NCBI GenBank assembly: GCA_000469685.2
Contig: LS997565.1
Span: 44,600,666 to 44,664,665, forward strand
DNA length: 64,000 nucleotides
From: Haemonchus contortus
Lineage: Eukaryota > Nematoda > Chromadorea > Rhabditida > Trichostrongylidae
Direction: 5' to 3'
Shown: piece after piece, positions 1 through 11,931 of the stretch
Layout: each line of letters opens with the position of its first letter
Numbering within the stretch: the first letter of the stretch is position 1
Translations under genes and position numbers: made by a program
Notes under the pieces: model-generated
Told to the model about the DNA's origin: nothing
The model's database searches: none
What the model saw: the letters and a program-made list of their open reading frames with translations, nothing else

Positions 1-1331
1 GATAGCTAGCCCCCACAGAAGTGAGTCACGAATCCATTCAAACTGCGTTTACAATTGGGAACTGAAGTTGAATGCAAGACGCATCCCAAACCGGGATTGC
101 TTCACGTCAAGACTTTACTCTGACTTGTATGTAGGATTGTTGTTATCTGCTTGATGTTAACTATATGGTTACTGTATTAGATACGTCTGCTTTATCACAT
201 GGCCTCAGTTTCTGTGATCCAATAAGAAGGTCGAGCATCTTAAACGACAAGTCGAAGTCGATCTTGTTCGACCCTTCGCTTTGTTGTCGATCACAGCATG
301 AATGCGTTAAGGGGATCAGCACAGATGGCTCAGTACTCCAGCCACTAATCGCCACCTTGCTCCAATTACGTCCACAGTGCGTTTTCTTCATGGATGATCA
401 GTAGTTACGGGAGTTACGAGAGTCAATTTGCATAGTAAGGCGGTTACGACAAATATGCCCCTCGTGACCGTTGACCTTATGCCACAGCCCTCAAACTGCA
501 ACAGTTGCTTCGAAAACTACCATACTTCGAGGGAATTCTCGAAGAATGATACGATACCAAGAACATCGTGCTGTAGCTACGTTGTGTACTGTACTAGCAT
601 TATGAAAATATTCAGCTATTAACGAGACCTTCGTTTTGTTGCAGTGAAGTGCTGTACATGCAAATTCACAAAAATTTCGGGAAAATGAAATTTGGTTTGT
701 TTGATTGCTTTTTTGAACGTCACTTTGTCAACTTCACTATCTAATCAACACAAGTTTTTAAGACAAACCGACAACAAAAAGCTCATATGAAGACCATAGA
801 AACTCCTAGCAATAATGGGGAAAGTCCAGTGCTTGCACGAGCACGAGTTCAAGTGGGATTCGGCTCGAACTTGCCCATAATTGGTCGACAACTGGTACAA
901 CTATATGGAAGGAAAACATGAGCATCTTGTGTAGTTGCCACTAACAAATGAGTTGTGTAGGGAAGTTCTGGATCAAACTCTGCTCAGATCAAAGCAGCTC
1001 TTCTTGTCTTCAACATTGTTTTGCAGCGAATGAATAATACTGACCCCAGAGCTCACTGTGAATGAGGCTTAACGTTCACTCGAATGCTGTTGGGATATCT
1101 GGCTTTTTGTACGCGCATGGCGCATCCCAGAGACGGCCGATCATTGTCAAAGAAAGCACAATTCAAATTTCATGATACAGTGGTACAATATCATAACAAC
1201 TATCTACGCAAAAATTCAAAACAACTATCTACCCAATATCTATGCAAGGAAACAAGACATCAAATGAGATCAAATGTGATTAGAGGACCCGAATGTGCAC
1301 AATACGATGGTGAACTTTGAGATCTGCAGAT
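1..1331. other. Left flank, no gene recognised
   Basis: Only short unsupported reading frames are present on both strands, and no splice-consistent exon or family motif was seen. The right end adjoins the last exon of the CX-like gene on the minus strand, so part of this stretch may be its 3' untranslated and downstream DNA. Confidence 0.4.
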
Positions 1332-4300
1332 CTAAACACTTTGGGGAGTGGAAAGGAGTTTCTCGATGTCGTCGTGGAGCGAATAGGTCGATGTTTGTGT
1401 GTCGACCATTTCCCGTCTGATTCGGTCTGTTTTGAGGTCTCTTTGACGAGCCGAAGCAGCGGCACTTCTGGAATTGTACAGTACAAATACAATTTCTCGT
1501 GGACGATAGTAGTTGATACAACATTTGGCTTGGGACGATCTATGTACTGCTTCAGTCTCACTTACCGACGACTGATGAAGGTGATGCAGGCGAAAGCGAT
1601 CAGTGAGAAGGCTGCTCCCACCGTCAGCAGAATATTCAGACGTTTTCTACTGACTTGAAACGACAACACTGAAAAAAACCGTTCCTTGGGTGTTGAGGTT
1701 ACAAAGACGAAAGGGTAAGAAAGTAATATGTCTAGGTGCTCTTTCCTGCTGCCAACCCCGAACCCTCCTTCCCCTTTTGTTCTTCTGACTAGTCCCTCAT
1801 CTCTGCCTACCCCTCTCTTTCCACCCATCCCGTCTTCCAATAATACTTGATGATATTCAAAGGTGAAGGGGTTCGGACCAAAGTGCAAGCCTTTTCAACC
1901 GGAGCCAGTGGAACGAACATAATAAGATGTCAACTAAAAAGAATGATAAAGTTCCTAACGCTCCGAACTACCGACATTCGTCATGGGATCATGGTAAATC
2001 GAAGCTGTGCAAGTAAGTCCACCCTGGGCTTCAGTACGAAACCTTGATCTTAGGCCTCCACAAATAGTGCAGACATTTTTACGAAGCAGTTAACTGGTGG
2101 AACACCTGTAACTCACAGTTCGCTTCTCTTATCTTTCGTAGCAGAGCGGTAGACGGCGGAGGAACACATCGAAGACCACAACAGGAAAACCTTTTAGGGC
2201 ACGAGAAGTGGATGGCCGAAATCTGAAGAGGAGCTTTTTCAATTCAACCATGCTATGTAGAAGATTCCTTGAAATTGTCATGCTGTAGCTAAGTTGCCGC
2301 TATACCAGATATGCTAATAATCTCCCTGACATTTGAGTGTTTTGCGATTCCTGGATAAGGCCCTAGCAAAGTTCTATGAGTGGGCTTCTTTCACCTTATC
2401 GAAAACCCGTGGCCTAACCTAACATGATTTCAGCAGGCTCTTTACAATGCTCGAACAGAACAACAATTTCTTTACCTTATCACACTCCTATGACCGTGGG
2501 TTTTTGAAAGCTCGCCTACATGTCGCTAACATCAACACCTTTCAAGTTTTCAAACATGTACACTCTTAAAAACAATCAATGGAAAAATTAACCAAAGATT
2601 CGCGAACGCGATCCTTCATAGCCGACTACGGGTAAAAAGAGAGGATGGACAGATTCAGAGCAAAAGGACTCGTTTATGAATGGCGCTTCGAAAGATACAA
2701 GGAACTACTCGATATGCTCCAAACCTTTCACACCATTAATCTCTGAATAGCTTAGAGTGGTTCAGTTACCTGTTTGCCTCCGATCATTCTTTTTCGAAAC
2801 AGTGCATCATAGTAGGACAGATAATAAGTGCATCTTGGCGCCGAAGAATTGTCACTTTGCTGTATCGAGTAAGTGATGTCGTTGAAAGTATATGTACTTG
2901 ATATGGATAAATTTCCGAGCTCTAGAAAACCCTGAAATGTCTCAATGATAGTCGAATACTCTAACTCTTATTATTACGGAATCCTTATTGTTGTTTTTGA
3001 TTCTTAGATCCCATAATCGAATTGAAGAACTTCGGTCACACACGTCAACTTCTTGAAGCAGTAGAGAAACTGATAATCTACACATGGTTTGAGTTCAACA
3101 TTCGACTGTAAAAGGTGAAGCCACAAGCCGCATACAGCTGTGATTCTATGACACTCATTGCCTTCTTATGTTCACCTGTGAAGTGCATATTGTCCCGTCC
3201 GACCAACGACACCTGTACACTGCCTGTTTGTACAGATAACGAAACAATCTAATCATGAATTGCATTTTTATTAGCCATAAAACAGAACATCATGTGCTAC
3301 AGACATGATAAGCAGCTCTTCCTAAAATAAGCTTACCCTCCGATAATACAGCGGAAGTTCGAACTTAAATGATGATAAAAAACGATAATTATCTTTCAGC
3401 GAAGGTCGGTTTGAAGGACACTACACGAGGTAGGCTGCAAAACTGTTCAGAATCCTTCCCATCCATTACGTAACATTAGGTAGCCTCATTTCGGAATATA
3501 AGAGTCATGGATTAAAATCCAGTAAACTCTGTTAGCACACAATGGGATATTAGTCAACCTAGTAGGACCCGGAAAGGATTTCTAAACAACAAATGCTTTC
3601 TCGTTCCCTCTCATTTCGGAGTTTTGTGGAAGTTGTATGAGAGCCATATGGGCATGGGTATACTCTAGGCTATTAAGTGCGTGTATGCGCTCTGGGCCAT
3701 CTAAGTATTCCACAATGCTCGAAAAGAGCTCGCTCTTGTAAGCTATACCGTAATCTATGCGACTTACTTCAAGGGTGAAGGATTTAAAATTAAGGGCTGT
3801 CGAACGCTTGCGGCTACTCGCTCCCCGTCTTCTTCAAGAAAAAATTTTATGGCCTGTTCTTTATCATAGAAAGCCCATGCCTTTTTAAGTGCGGCCTCAA
3901 TCCCTCTTCGTCTCAGTTGAAGTCAGACGGATTCAAAAAGAATACAATAAAGAACGATCTCTCCAGATAGAAGCGAATATCAGAATGGTGCATTCGATGA
4001 ACCAGGATGGACGAGAGGAAATTGCTTTTGTACACGATAGGATGTACCTTTTGCACTGTGTCTATTTCTCCATAGCAACATTTCAAACCACATGCTCGTT
4101 GTCCAATGTCACATTTATGGCTGATCGTCTTCAACGCCTTAGTTCTGTCGGGACGATCCGGTTGCCAATTCTTGACATCTTCGCTCTCCACCACAAAAAT
4201 CGGTACTGGATGGAGTAGCAAAGAATCAGTGAAGTGGAACGTGGATTCCAGTGGAAGACGATTATCATTAAAGAAGTAACGGGTGTTGTCAATCTGAAAA

Positions 4301-5163
4301 AAAACAATTGACAGAGGATTGTAAAGGATTCATACCACTGTTATCAACTATAAACAGTAGCCTGAAGGAGCTCAGTGTATGTTTGCATGGCGGTAAGAGG
4401 AAAGTGCAAAAATTAGACGGTATTGATAAGAGCCCTGGTATGTGCGAGAGGGATGACCGGTTTCAGGGCAGGACCGATTGACATGAAGATGGACGAGTAA
4501 GGAAGAAATCATCAGCAGGATAAGAAGAGTAAGAAGGATAAGGAATTTGCCCATATACAAGCAGCCCCCGTGAAGTAATAAGCACTCTGTCGACTCTGCA
4601 GGGTCCTGCATCGTAACTGTATGAAATAAACCCCAGGAAAAGGCACAAAACTTGGGGGGGGGGGGGAGCATGGCATGGAACATTACAATGGGAAGTAACT
4701 GATTTCGAGATCGAAACGAAGTGAGATTAGTGGTTTCTGATTATTATGTTCAACGAGTAGAATGCTTTCCCACAGAATAGCTGTCAAGATTCTGCTCGCA
4801 GAGGAGTAGGAGAAGCATCCCAGGATGGATGAAGGGAACTTTGGACTTATTCCACTTTATTTGAGAATGGTCGTGAATGGTATTGAATGCTACTTCTCAA
4901 TTAGAAATTTTGGGCATTGAAGGACCCTTAGCTTCGTTCAATACTGAATAAGGGAAAGTATAGCTCACCTCGAGGCCATTGTTTCTCACAATTAAATAAT
5001 TTAACCACTCAGCACCACTAGCGTCGGTTCTCCTGCTTGGAATTGCATAGATTTCCATCAACTTTTTGAGTATATCAGCAGATTCCCTCAAAGGGAAATG
5101 TGCAGCGCAAGAAAGATCGTGAGCATTAGTTGTACCCAAGAATAGTAGCAGTAGAAATACCAT
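1332..5163 (-). CDS. CX-like cysteine-module secreted/type I membrane protein, six exons
   Basis: Exons on the minus strand, found by reading the complement: 5163-4969, 4293-4048, 2931-2770, 2222-2117, 1668-1566 and 1467-1332. They sum to 948 nt (315 aa plus stop), and every junction is GT...AG with matching phase. Residues 1-14 form a signal peptide (MVFLLLLFLGTTNA). Exon 2 carries a cysteine cluster at about residues 126-138 (CDIGQRACGLKCC) and exon 4 another at 209-220 (CPKRFSCCGLRC). Both resemble the C-x(n)-CCG-x-x-C ending of the nematode CX module, a domain of unknown function. Exon 5 encodes one membrane helix at about residues 247-267, and exon 6 a polar tail ending STPQSV. The domain name is my reading by eye. 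An additional phase-0 exon may lie between 3250 and 3000, where cysteine-containing open stretches occur. Decayed copies of exon 1 and of the 3' exons recur across the window, so this gene was part of the duplicated block. Confidence 0.7.
4651..4672. repeat. Poly-G tract in intron 1 of the CX-like gene
   Basis: An uninterrupted run of more than ten G follows TT. Similar runs occur near 24390 and 24611; the last lies in a block whose paralogues (about 33.79 and 48.85 kb) have interrupted G-rich sequence instead. Confidence 0.7.
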
Positions 5164-5669
5164 CGTAGAATGTCGAGACTATTGCCTCATTGCTCAGAAA
5201 AATAGAAAGAATAACAAAACTGGCAATGAATGATGAGAAAACGCAATTGAGAAATGTATGCAGCAAGCCGTAGTTGGAGACGTAATGTCTGTTATATGCT
5301 GCCGCTAGCGTTGCCAAGTGATAAGTGCTTTTTTGATAAGGCAGAGGAACAATGGTTGAAGAAGGATTAGCCTTTTCTGTAATAAAAAGTATCTGGTATT
5401 CATTATTTCTGATTATTTTACCCTTTTCCTTGATGAGTGGGCATAAAAAAAGTTAAACTCAGCTTAAAAATGCAACACTTGACCGCATTTCTTTATCTGG
5501 ATGCTTGGTAGTCAATTTACCGATCTTTTTCCTAATGTTTAGTTTTTTTTATTTTTATTCTACTTTTCAAAGTTCTTTCCCCGTTTGTAGAGCTCACCAA
5601 TAATTGAATAAACTCTGAATTGCCCAGAGGATGACTCTAATCTATTCTCTGTGCGCAGCAGTAGTAGCC

Positions 5670-6047
5670 GGGTCCGGGAACTTCTCCCCTAACACGGCGT
5701 CGCACACGCCGCACCCGCCGCCTATCGCAGGACAGCGATGGAAGACTGGAGCGCGCAATTTGTGAGGTAGGGAGTCCTTTAACTATTCGAATTGGCTGGC
5801 CGCCCTTCTCAATTTCAATGCGGTCTTGATCGTCGTTTATATAGTAGGAGTCATTTTAATTAATCAAGTCTAATAAACATGAAAACTAAAAAGAAACAGA
5901 AGAAAAAATGATAAAATCCAATAGAAAAGCAAGGCAGTCAAGGAAAAAAATCGCGTCCTATCGATTGGCGGGAGTACGGTAATTGCAGTGCCATTTGCCG
6001 CATGCCGCAAGGGAGAATGCCGCGATAGGGGAGAAGTTCCGTTACCC
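5670..6047. mobile_element. 378-bp Mutator-like MITE with 9-bp target duplication
   Basis: The ends are inverted repeats of about 22 bp, beginning GGGT and sharing CGGAACTTCTCCCCTA. The target duplication GTAGTAGCC is at 5661-5669 and 6048-6056. The corresponding site is uninterrupted in the paralogous spacers near 16391, 25938, 37306 and 42290, where one copy of a similar sequence runs straight into CTCTTCTC or a variant. The 9-bp duplication and GGGT terminus suggest a Mutator-type non-autonomous element. It has no coding capacity, and its inverted repeats differ internally from those of the large element at 60472-63925, so a different transposase probably moved it. Confidence 0.85.
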
Positions 6048-7429
6048 GTAGTAGCCTCTTCTCATAGTGAGGTCCCGTACCGTAGTTGTTCGAACAGTTG
6101 CTTCCGTTTTTTCGAACGGATAGAGTGGGGACCGTTGTATCACATGTCGTCCTTTTGATCATCGATTTCCTCCAGCGCCAGTACTGTCTCTATTCGCCCA
6201 GTAGCATGCCACAGTGATCCAAAGTATATTTTTCGCTTGAGTTGAACATAACTTCCAGAAGCCTGACAATCATGCAGGCGGCCGTCCTGCTCTTCTCTGT
6301 CGTCCTAAAATTCGATCAGTAGTCGCCCTCGTCCAATCGCAGTGTACGCCCTACCATACCGTAATGTAGTGTAGCAAGTGCTAAGAGGAAGCAATTTGGT
6401 GAAATGAAGTTCATATCCGGAATAGAATAGTTGCTACGGACTATCGTTTTATATTTTCCTGACTTTTGCTTAGAATCACTTCCAGTCACCGAGTTAATAA
6501 GGTAACCAAGCCTATGATAGTGTCCTGAGAATCACCTACCCAAGCCCTATCTTGGGGATATGCTTCTCCACAACTGATTTACATTGAGGTTTTCAAAAAT
6601 GGTGCAAGGCAGAACTTGTAGAGCATTCCTTGCGATAACGTTAGCATGTCAATTACGCTTACTTAGCATGCAGTCGCACTTCAAGAAATGTGATAAGCTA
6701 CCTTCACCTTTTCAAACAAAAACGTCTCGCCTATCTAGTTAGAGAGTTCATGGAAGTGAGTTTTGGTCAGACGCTCAGTCATCCAACCTTGCCGGTCTCT
6801 TTCCGGCTTCCATTCGCTAGCGTACTCTCCAGCAAGAGGGAATAACGGGAAAAAACAGTCGTACCGATCGAGCTGGACAGCTCTACTAGAAGAGTCAAAC
6901 ACTCGATATGAGGCTTTTTCAGTTTTTTCCTACAGAAGAAGTTGCAATGTTGCTGGATGTTGGTTTCGGCATGATTCGATAATTGTTTTAAAGTGGTATG
7001 TAATGATATCCGTCTGCAGAAAGAATATTTTTCCGTGCGATTAAAAACGTTCAGCTTATCTCACATTCGCTTCAGAAAACGCAGAATTGTATTGTTTCAA
7101 ATTTCCGTAATGTATTTGTTCAAACATCATTAGAATAGCATATTGTATGGGCGTAATACTGTGATTGTATTCAGGGGAACCATAACAACTTTCTTCTACA
7201 TTAACGATGTTAAACATTGAGAAAATGAGCAAGTAGAAAGAAATCGTAACCGCACTGCCACAGGCAGACCACAAACGTATGAAGCAGGCTGTTGACACTA
7301 TGAATCAATTAAAAAATAGTAAAGAAAGACTGTATTCTTGCCTGAGAAGTCTAATCAAATACGAGTTTGCACATATATGTAGCTGAGATATGTTTTAGGT
7401 ATTTGTCTGAATTCTGCAAGTAGTTTTAG

Positions 7430-7705
7430 TGCATTGTAACCTTTTGAGACGATGTGGAGAGAATGGCGCACTATCACAACCACATGGTCACAGGTCCGGA
7501 TCCAGATCGACCTCATCCTAGGTTGAGATAGCCTTCCATCCTTCCGGGTTAGGCTGATTGGTCTGAGACTTGTCTGGGAGGATGACAGTGCTGACTTGTG
7601 CATCGGCTGTTCATCAAAAGTCATTGTATAGGCCACGTACGCACTCATTACTGTACTTGAATTCGAATGGAAGTCGAACCCCTCAGTTGGGATTGACCAG
7701 CGCTC
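7430..7705 (+). mobile_element. tRNA-derived SINE copy 1
   Basis: The head has a box A-like segment near GGAGAGAATGGCGC and a decayed box B. The body contains the family-wide blocks GTCTGGGAGGATGA, GGCCACGTACGCACTCATTA and GGGATTGA. The same insertion is present at 28318 and 43778 in paralogous spacers with matching flanks, so it preceded those duplications. Confidence 0.75.
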
Positions 7706-8149
7706 GAAGGTTTTTGTTTCCAGACAAGTGGGTGGCTCGGCTTCCTGAAAATATTATTATTTTGAACGATTCATTTGAATTTTCGATTAGCTCTCACCAT
7801 AAGTGATGCTGAAAACAGGATGTAGATTTTTCTACAAATGATCGCACATCATTTCTACCCATCACTTTCTTCAATTACGTACATTACACCAAAGATTCGA
7901 ATAAGATAATCGTAATATAATTCGTCTAATCAATAACGACAACTTCTACTAAATCTGAATGAAAAATGTTTTCTTGCTCTTTTTTGGCTATGATTTAGAC
8001 TGTTTCTCTTAATCTTTCATTCACAGCAATGCATTTTTTTCTGAGTAGAACTGCCGTCGTTTTCTCAAGGCGGATGTTAATGAAGTTCCTCACAGAACAG
8101 AAACATAAAATAAGGTTTGGTATACAACTGAGCACAAAAATCCTCTGGT

Positions 8150-8289
8150 TTTAGGTCACGCCTACAAGGAAGTAACGTGGCCCGCGCAGTACTGGGCAAA
8201 CCTCAGCTAAAGTCTGCTCTACAGTGATTCATCTATTTGTTGTTCTCTGATAAACTTCAGCTGTACTTCTCATCGAATCGTGGAAGAAA
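8150..8289 (+). promoter_or_regulatory. Conserved 5' flank of receptor A (candidate promoter/5' UTR)
   Basis: About 140 bp directly upstream of the start codon stays similar in A-D (also 20158-20300, 29005-29148, 44824-44966), with shared blocks such as CGCCTACAAGGAA and AAATCTGCTCTACA. E has diverged here. Regulatory function is inferred only from position and conservation; no defined transcription-factor site is claimed. Confidence 0.35.
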
Positions 8290-11200
8290 ATGGAGTTCAG
8301 CATCTTTCACGCCATTATAAACGGTCTGATAATCCTATGGTATTCATTCGCTGTAATTATGATTATTCGATTTAAAGCAAAAGTATTCAAGAGTGCGTTC
8401 TATTCGATAATCGTTGCAACAGGTGAGCTAGCCATCTGATTAATTCGTTAATGTTACATTAAAAGATGCAGTAAAACAATGAACTGAATATTACTCAGTG
8501 GACTCTGTGGAGAAGGCAGAGGTAGAGTTTCCGCTATATGTGGCAGGAAGGTCAGGGGCAAAAGTGGGGGGCATTGATTGACGTGTCATTCGGAAAATCC
8601 AGAGAGAACATAATTTTTAGTCGCTTATGAGGATATTCCTGAAAAGGGCGTTCAAAGACAGTCTTTTTTTCTTTGTTGAAATTCACCCATATATAACAAT
8701 CTAACCCTGCGGTCTATTTTTTTCTATTTTGCAGTTGCGCTGGTGAGCTGCCTGGGCCCAATTTCTGCTGCACCGTTTTATACACAGACTGTTTCTTATC
8801 ATGATCCAACATTTGCACATCCGCAATCTTTGTAGTTCTGCCTAGGTTGACGCAAAATGCTAGATTCCCTCGACTGACTTCACTTATGGCTATTCTCAAT
8901 TCATCGAGATATTCATGGGCAAGGATTGAAGTGTGAAGCGCTAGTAGGAACAGTCGTTAGCTGTGATGGAGCAGAATAAAATGTCTCCAAACTTCTAATA
9001 AACTAAAGCTACTATAGCGTGAACCTAGTGATTTGGCATAACAGGATTTCTTATAGCTCAATTTGAATCCAAGAACATCCGAATGAGTAGTTTGGATGGA
9101 AGACAGTACAGGTTTCATTTCAGCTTTTGCTGATATCGCATCGCTTTTCTCAGTTGGTGCTCTCCGACTGATCCGTGAGCTCAATCTCGGGGAAGAGACT
9201 AAGTATTTAGCTTTACTATCTTTGGTAATTACTTATATGGCATTGATAGCGCATCTGATCGGAAACATGCTCATCACCATCAATCGTTACTCTGCCCTCT
9301 GTCTCATGAGCAGATATGACATGGTAAGGTTTTCAAAGGGGTTTCATATGAAATAGATAAATTTCCAGAATTGAGGAACTGAACCCATGTTCACAAACAT
9401 GGGTTCGCTTCTTCAATTCCGGAATAAATTCGTCTATTCTATTCTCGGATGAGATGACTGGGAAATACACATGTCATTTACCCAAATATCGTCAGTCGTA
9501 TATCGTTAGTGGTAATCTCTTATACCGTTTGAACACTGCTCCTTGACCGACAATTCTGATTCTGAAAATGTAGATATCATAAGTATAGATAGGCCTATTC
9601 ATGTCCGAGACCTGATTTTCTGACATGTCCATCGCAACAACGAGTTACAAGGGCCACTGGCCTAGTCATTCAGTAAAGTGCATTGAGGTCCGTTCACAAC
9701 CGGAAACAGGAGTAGAGTAGGAAATATCTGTGAGTCTGAGTCCTATCTTTTCAGATTTGGACTCGAAGAAATGTGCGGATTGCTGTCATCATTCAGTACG
9801 CCATCTCTTTTGTCGCTTTTGTTCACGTTACCAGAGGAAATGTGGAGTATATCCGTAATGATGATGGAACGGTCGCAATGAAAGGTTTTCGAGAAAAACA
9901 GATCGACTTGGTGAGTTCGTTGAAAACAGTGAAATAGCTACTAGATTGAGCAAGACCTTTTGAATTGTGAGCTACTGCTAAGAAAAATTTTGTATTGAGT
10001 AAAGTCGAATCACTACGCCCTTTTTCACACCTGGCCTTCCCCCAAATCCTGAGGAGCTTGAGAATTCTGCATCTAAGAAGGGTTGAGATTCATATCCTTG
10101 CTTAGCCGACACTACTCATGACACCTTTGAAGGCAGAGAAAGCAGTAAGGTAGGTGGCAGTATAGTCCAGAAAGTTTAAAGAATGAAGGATAACTTCTGG
10201 GCGTTGATCAATCCCATCTAAGGGGTGCGCTAAGCATTCGACTTCCGATCAGAATCGTAGTGGCGTATTGAATGCGTATAAGTCCTATACAATGACGTGC
10301 GGTGGTAGCCGATGTTCAATTCAGCGCTTTTACACTTCGAGACAGTCTTGGTACCAATTAACCGATCCCGGAAGGATGGACGGCATGTTTGGTTTAAGAG
10401 AATATCGACCCGAGATTCGAACTCCGCCAAAAAATTTATTTGGCATGAAACTTCATCCTATCCTAGAGCATCGGATAAGGGTTCGGAAGTTGAACTAACT
10501 CCTTGATTCGTCCCCCCTTATATCTTAATACTTTGTTTTAACACTATCGTTTATATTTATTTATTAGGAAGATTCATTCATTCATCGAAGACTGCTCCCA
10601 GTGGCATTCCCAATGTCACATCTACATTGTGGTGCAGCTATGAACGTACTCTCGTGATTAGATACTGTATTGGTCGCTTAATGATTTACATTAACGATTC
10701 AATCACAAAAAAAGAAATCTTCATCTTAATCAATGGATTGATTATCATTTTTAATTAAATTTAAGATAAAAGAACAAGAGATCAGTTATAAGATAGGGTA
10801 GCTATGTGTTAGTCAAATACAGGATTATGAGCATGGGTTTCTCCATTAATGTTCAGAAGTACTGGTTCGAGACTCTCTAAAGATTGTGGAATTTCATGTG
10901 GTCCTCCTCTTTTAGTTTTTGCTAAAGGTTGCTTGTTGACTTTTTATAAACCTGGAACTTGGACGTAACCTGGAGGGAGCGTATACACATTTGCCAGTCG
11001 TCAAGCTTGTGGCAATATTAGTGAAAAGCTGAAAGCGGATAGTAAAAGTTCATAATTTTCAGATCGCCAGGTTCACCACTATTGGAGCCTGTATAATTTA
11101 TGCAACCGTAACTCTCAGTCTGAATGTGAGGCTGCTTATTGAATGGAAACGATTATCAAGAGCGGATAACGTTCCCAAACATGGGCACCACGACAAGGTG

Positions 11201-11931
11201 AGACAATAACTCGAGCCTATACTTGGGATCGGTCAGCTGGTTAGCATATGTAGCTTCCTATATCAGACAGAACCATACGATTCCTTTATTTTAGGGTCTA
11301 CTTTTGTATGCACTCTTGGTGTTCATTTGTTCGATGTTGGTGTGCTCACAACAAGTTATCAAGACAATAGCTACCTTCACTGGAAACACTTCCTTGAATT
11401 TATGGATTTCGTTACAGGTTGGTTCAAATCAGTTTTGCCTCAGTTTGTGCCTTCTGTGCTCACATCCGAGCTCTTTTCTTTTCTATTTACAAACACTTCA
11501 ACGTCATCGAAAAACCAGAGTAAACCTACAAGTTGAAAAAAGGAAGGAATATAAGGAGATTCTTTGAAGTTATTCTTAGCTATTTTCACACATGGAACTG
11601 AGTAAGAAATTGATAAGTCCGCCAGATTCGCTGCAACTTCGAGCCCAAGCTGGCCAAGCGAATCCCGACATTAAGGATAGAAAAGATATGAAGACACACT
11701 ATTGTTTTGAAGAGCCCCAGAAAATCTTGAGCATAAATTATTTTCACGTGATTTCAGTACGTTTGGATGAATGAGATCATGGTCAGCTTGCCTTCACTTT
11801 CTTTGCTGGTGCTTTCTTCAGACTTTCGCCAGGAGATCTTCGAATTATTTAGATGTTCGAAACATCGTAGTGATTCATCTCTTTTTGTTACACTACCGAA
11901 CACTAGAAGATCTGTAGTTGAAAGGTTTTAA
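8290..11931 (+). CDS. Chemoreceptor A, seven-transmembrane GPCR (Srg superfamily, Srv-like)
   Basis: Six exons: 8290-8422, 9124-9323, 9755-9910, 11063-11197, 11295-11417 and 11758-11931. They total 921 nt (306 aa plus stop), all with GT...AG borders and consistent phases. Exon 1 encodes TM1. Exon 2 encodes TM2-3 with GNMLITINRYSAL, the NRY motif at the end of TM3. Exon 3 starts IWTRRNV and gives TM4 and an extracellular loop. Exon 4 gives TM5 (GACIIYATVTLSLNVRLL), exon 5 TM6, and exon 6 TM7 with WMNEIMVSLP and a cytoplasmic tail after LLVLSSDFRQE. This layout matches nematode serpentine chemoreceptors; the subfamily is chosen by eye. Such receptors act at sensory cilia, but the ligand is unknown. 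The reading frame is intact. The first base of the intron 5 donor site is GTTGGT, weak but shared by B-D. Confidence 0.85.
9369..9419. other. Imperfect hairpin in intron 2 of receptor A
   Basis: Arms GAACCCATGTT (9381-9391) and AACATGGGTTC (9396-9406) pair perfectly around a 4-base loop, with weaker outer pairing of TTGAGGA and CTTCTTCAA. The homologous introns of B, C and E lack the second arm. Confidence 0.6.
10222..10440 (-). mobile_element. tRNA-derived SINE copy 2 (minus strand, receptor A intron 3)
   Basis: On the minus strand it starts with the box B-like GAGTTCGAATCTCGGGTCG and continues through the family body (CCATCCTTCCGGG, TTGGTACCAAGACTGTCT). It is antisense to receptor A and well preserved. 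Confidence 0.75.
11455..11526 (-). pseudogene. Truncated copy of unrecognised segment X in receptor A intron 5
   Basis: The complement reads from an acceptor-like TTGTAG into a frame with FFDDVEVFVNRKEKSSDVST, then stops. It matches the beginning of the longer minus-strand frame in receptor B intron 5 (23086-23457). The rest is absent, presumably deleted. Confidence 0.45.

Larger units (their letters stand above)
5164..8149. other. Spacer between CX-like gene and receptor A
   Basis: No exon was found. The stretch is one of several paralogous spacers: parts align by eye with 15.9-20.1, 25.8-28.9, 37.0-38.0, 42.1-44.8 and 50.8-52.8 kb. It holds a MITE (5670-6047) and a SINE (about 7430-7705). 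CX-like gene and receptor A are transcribed divergently from its two sides. Confidence 0.6.

Noticed and set aside
3889..4218. Plus-strand frame of 109 codons
   Set aside because: It is antisense to exon 2 of the CX-like gene, which has matching splice phases and cysteine clusters.
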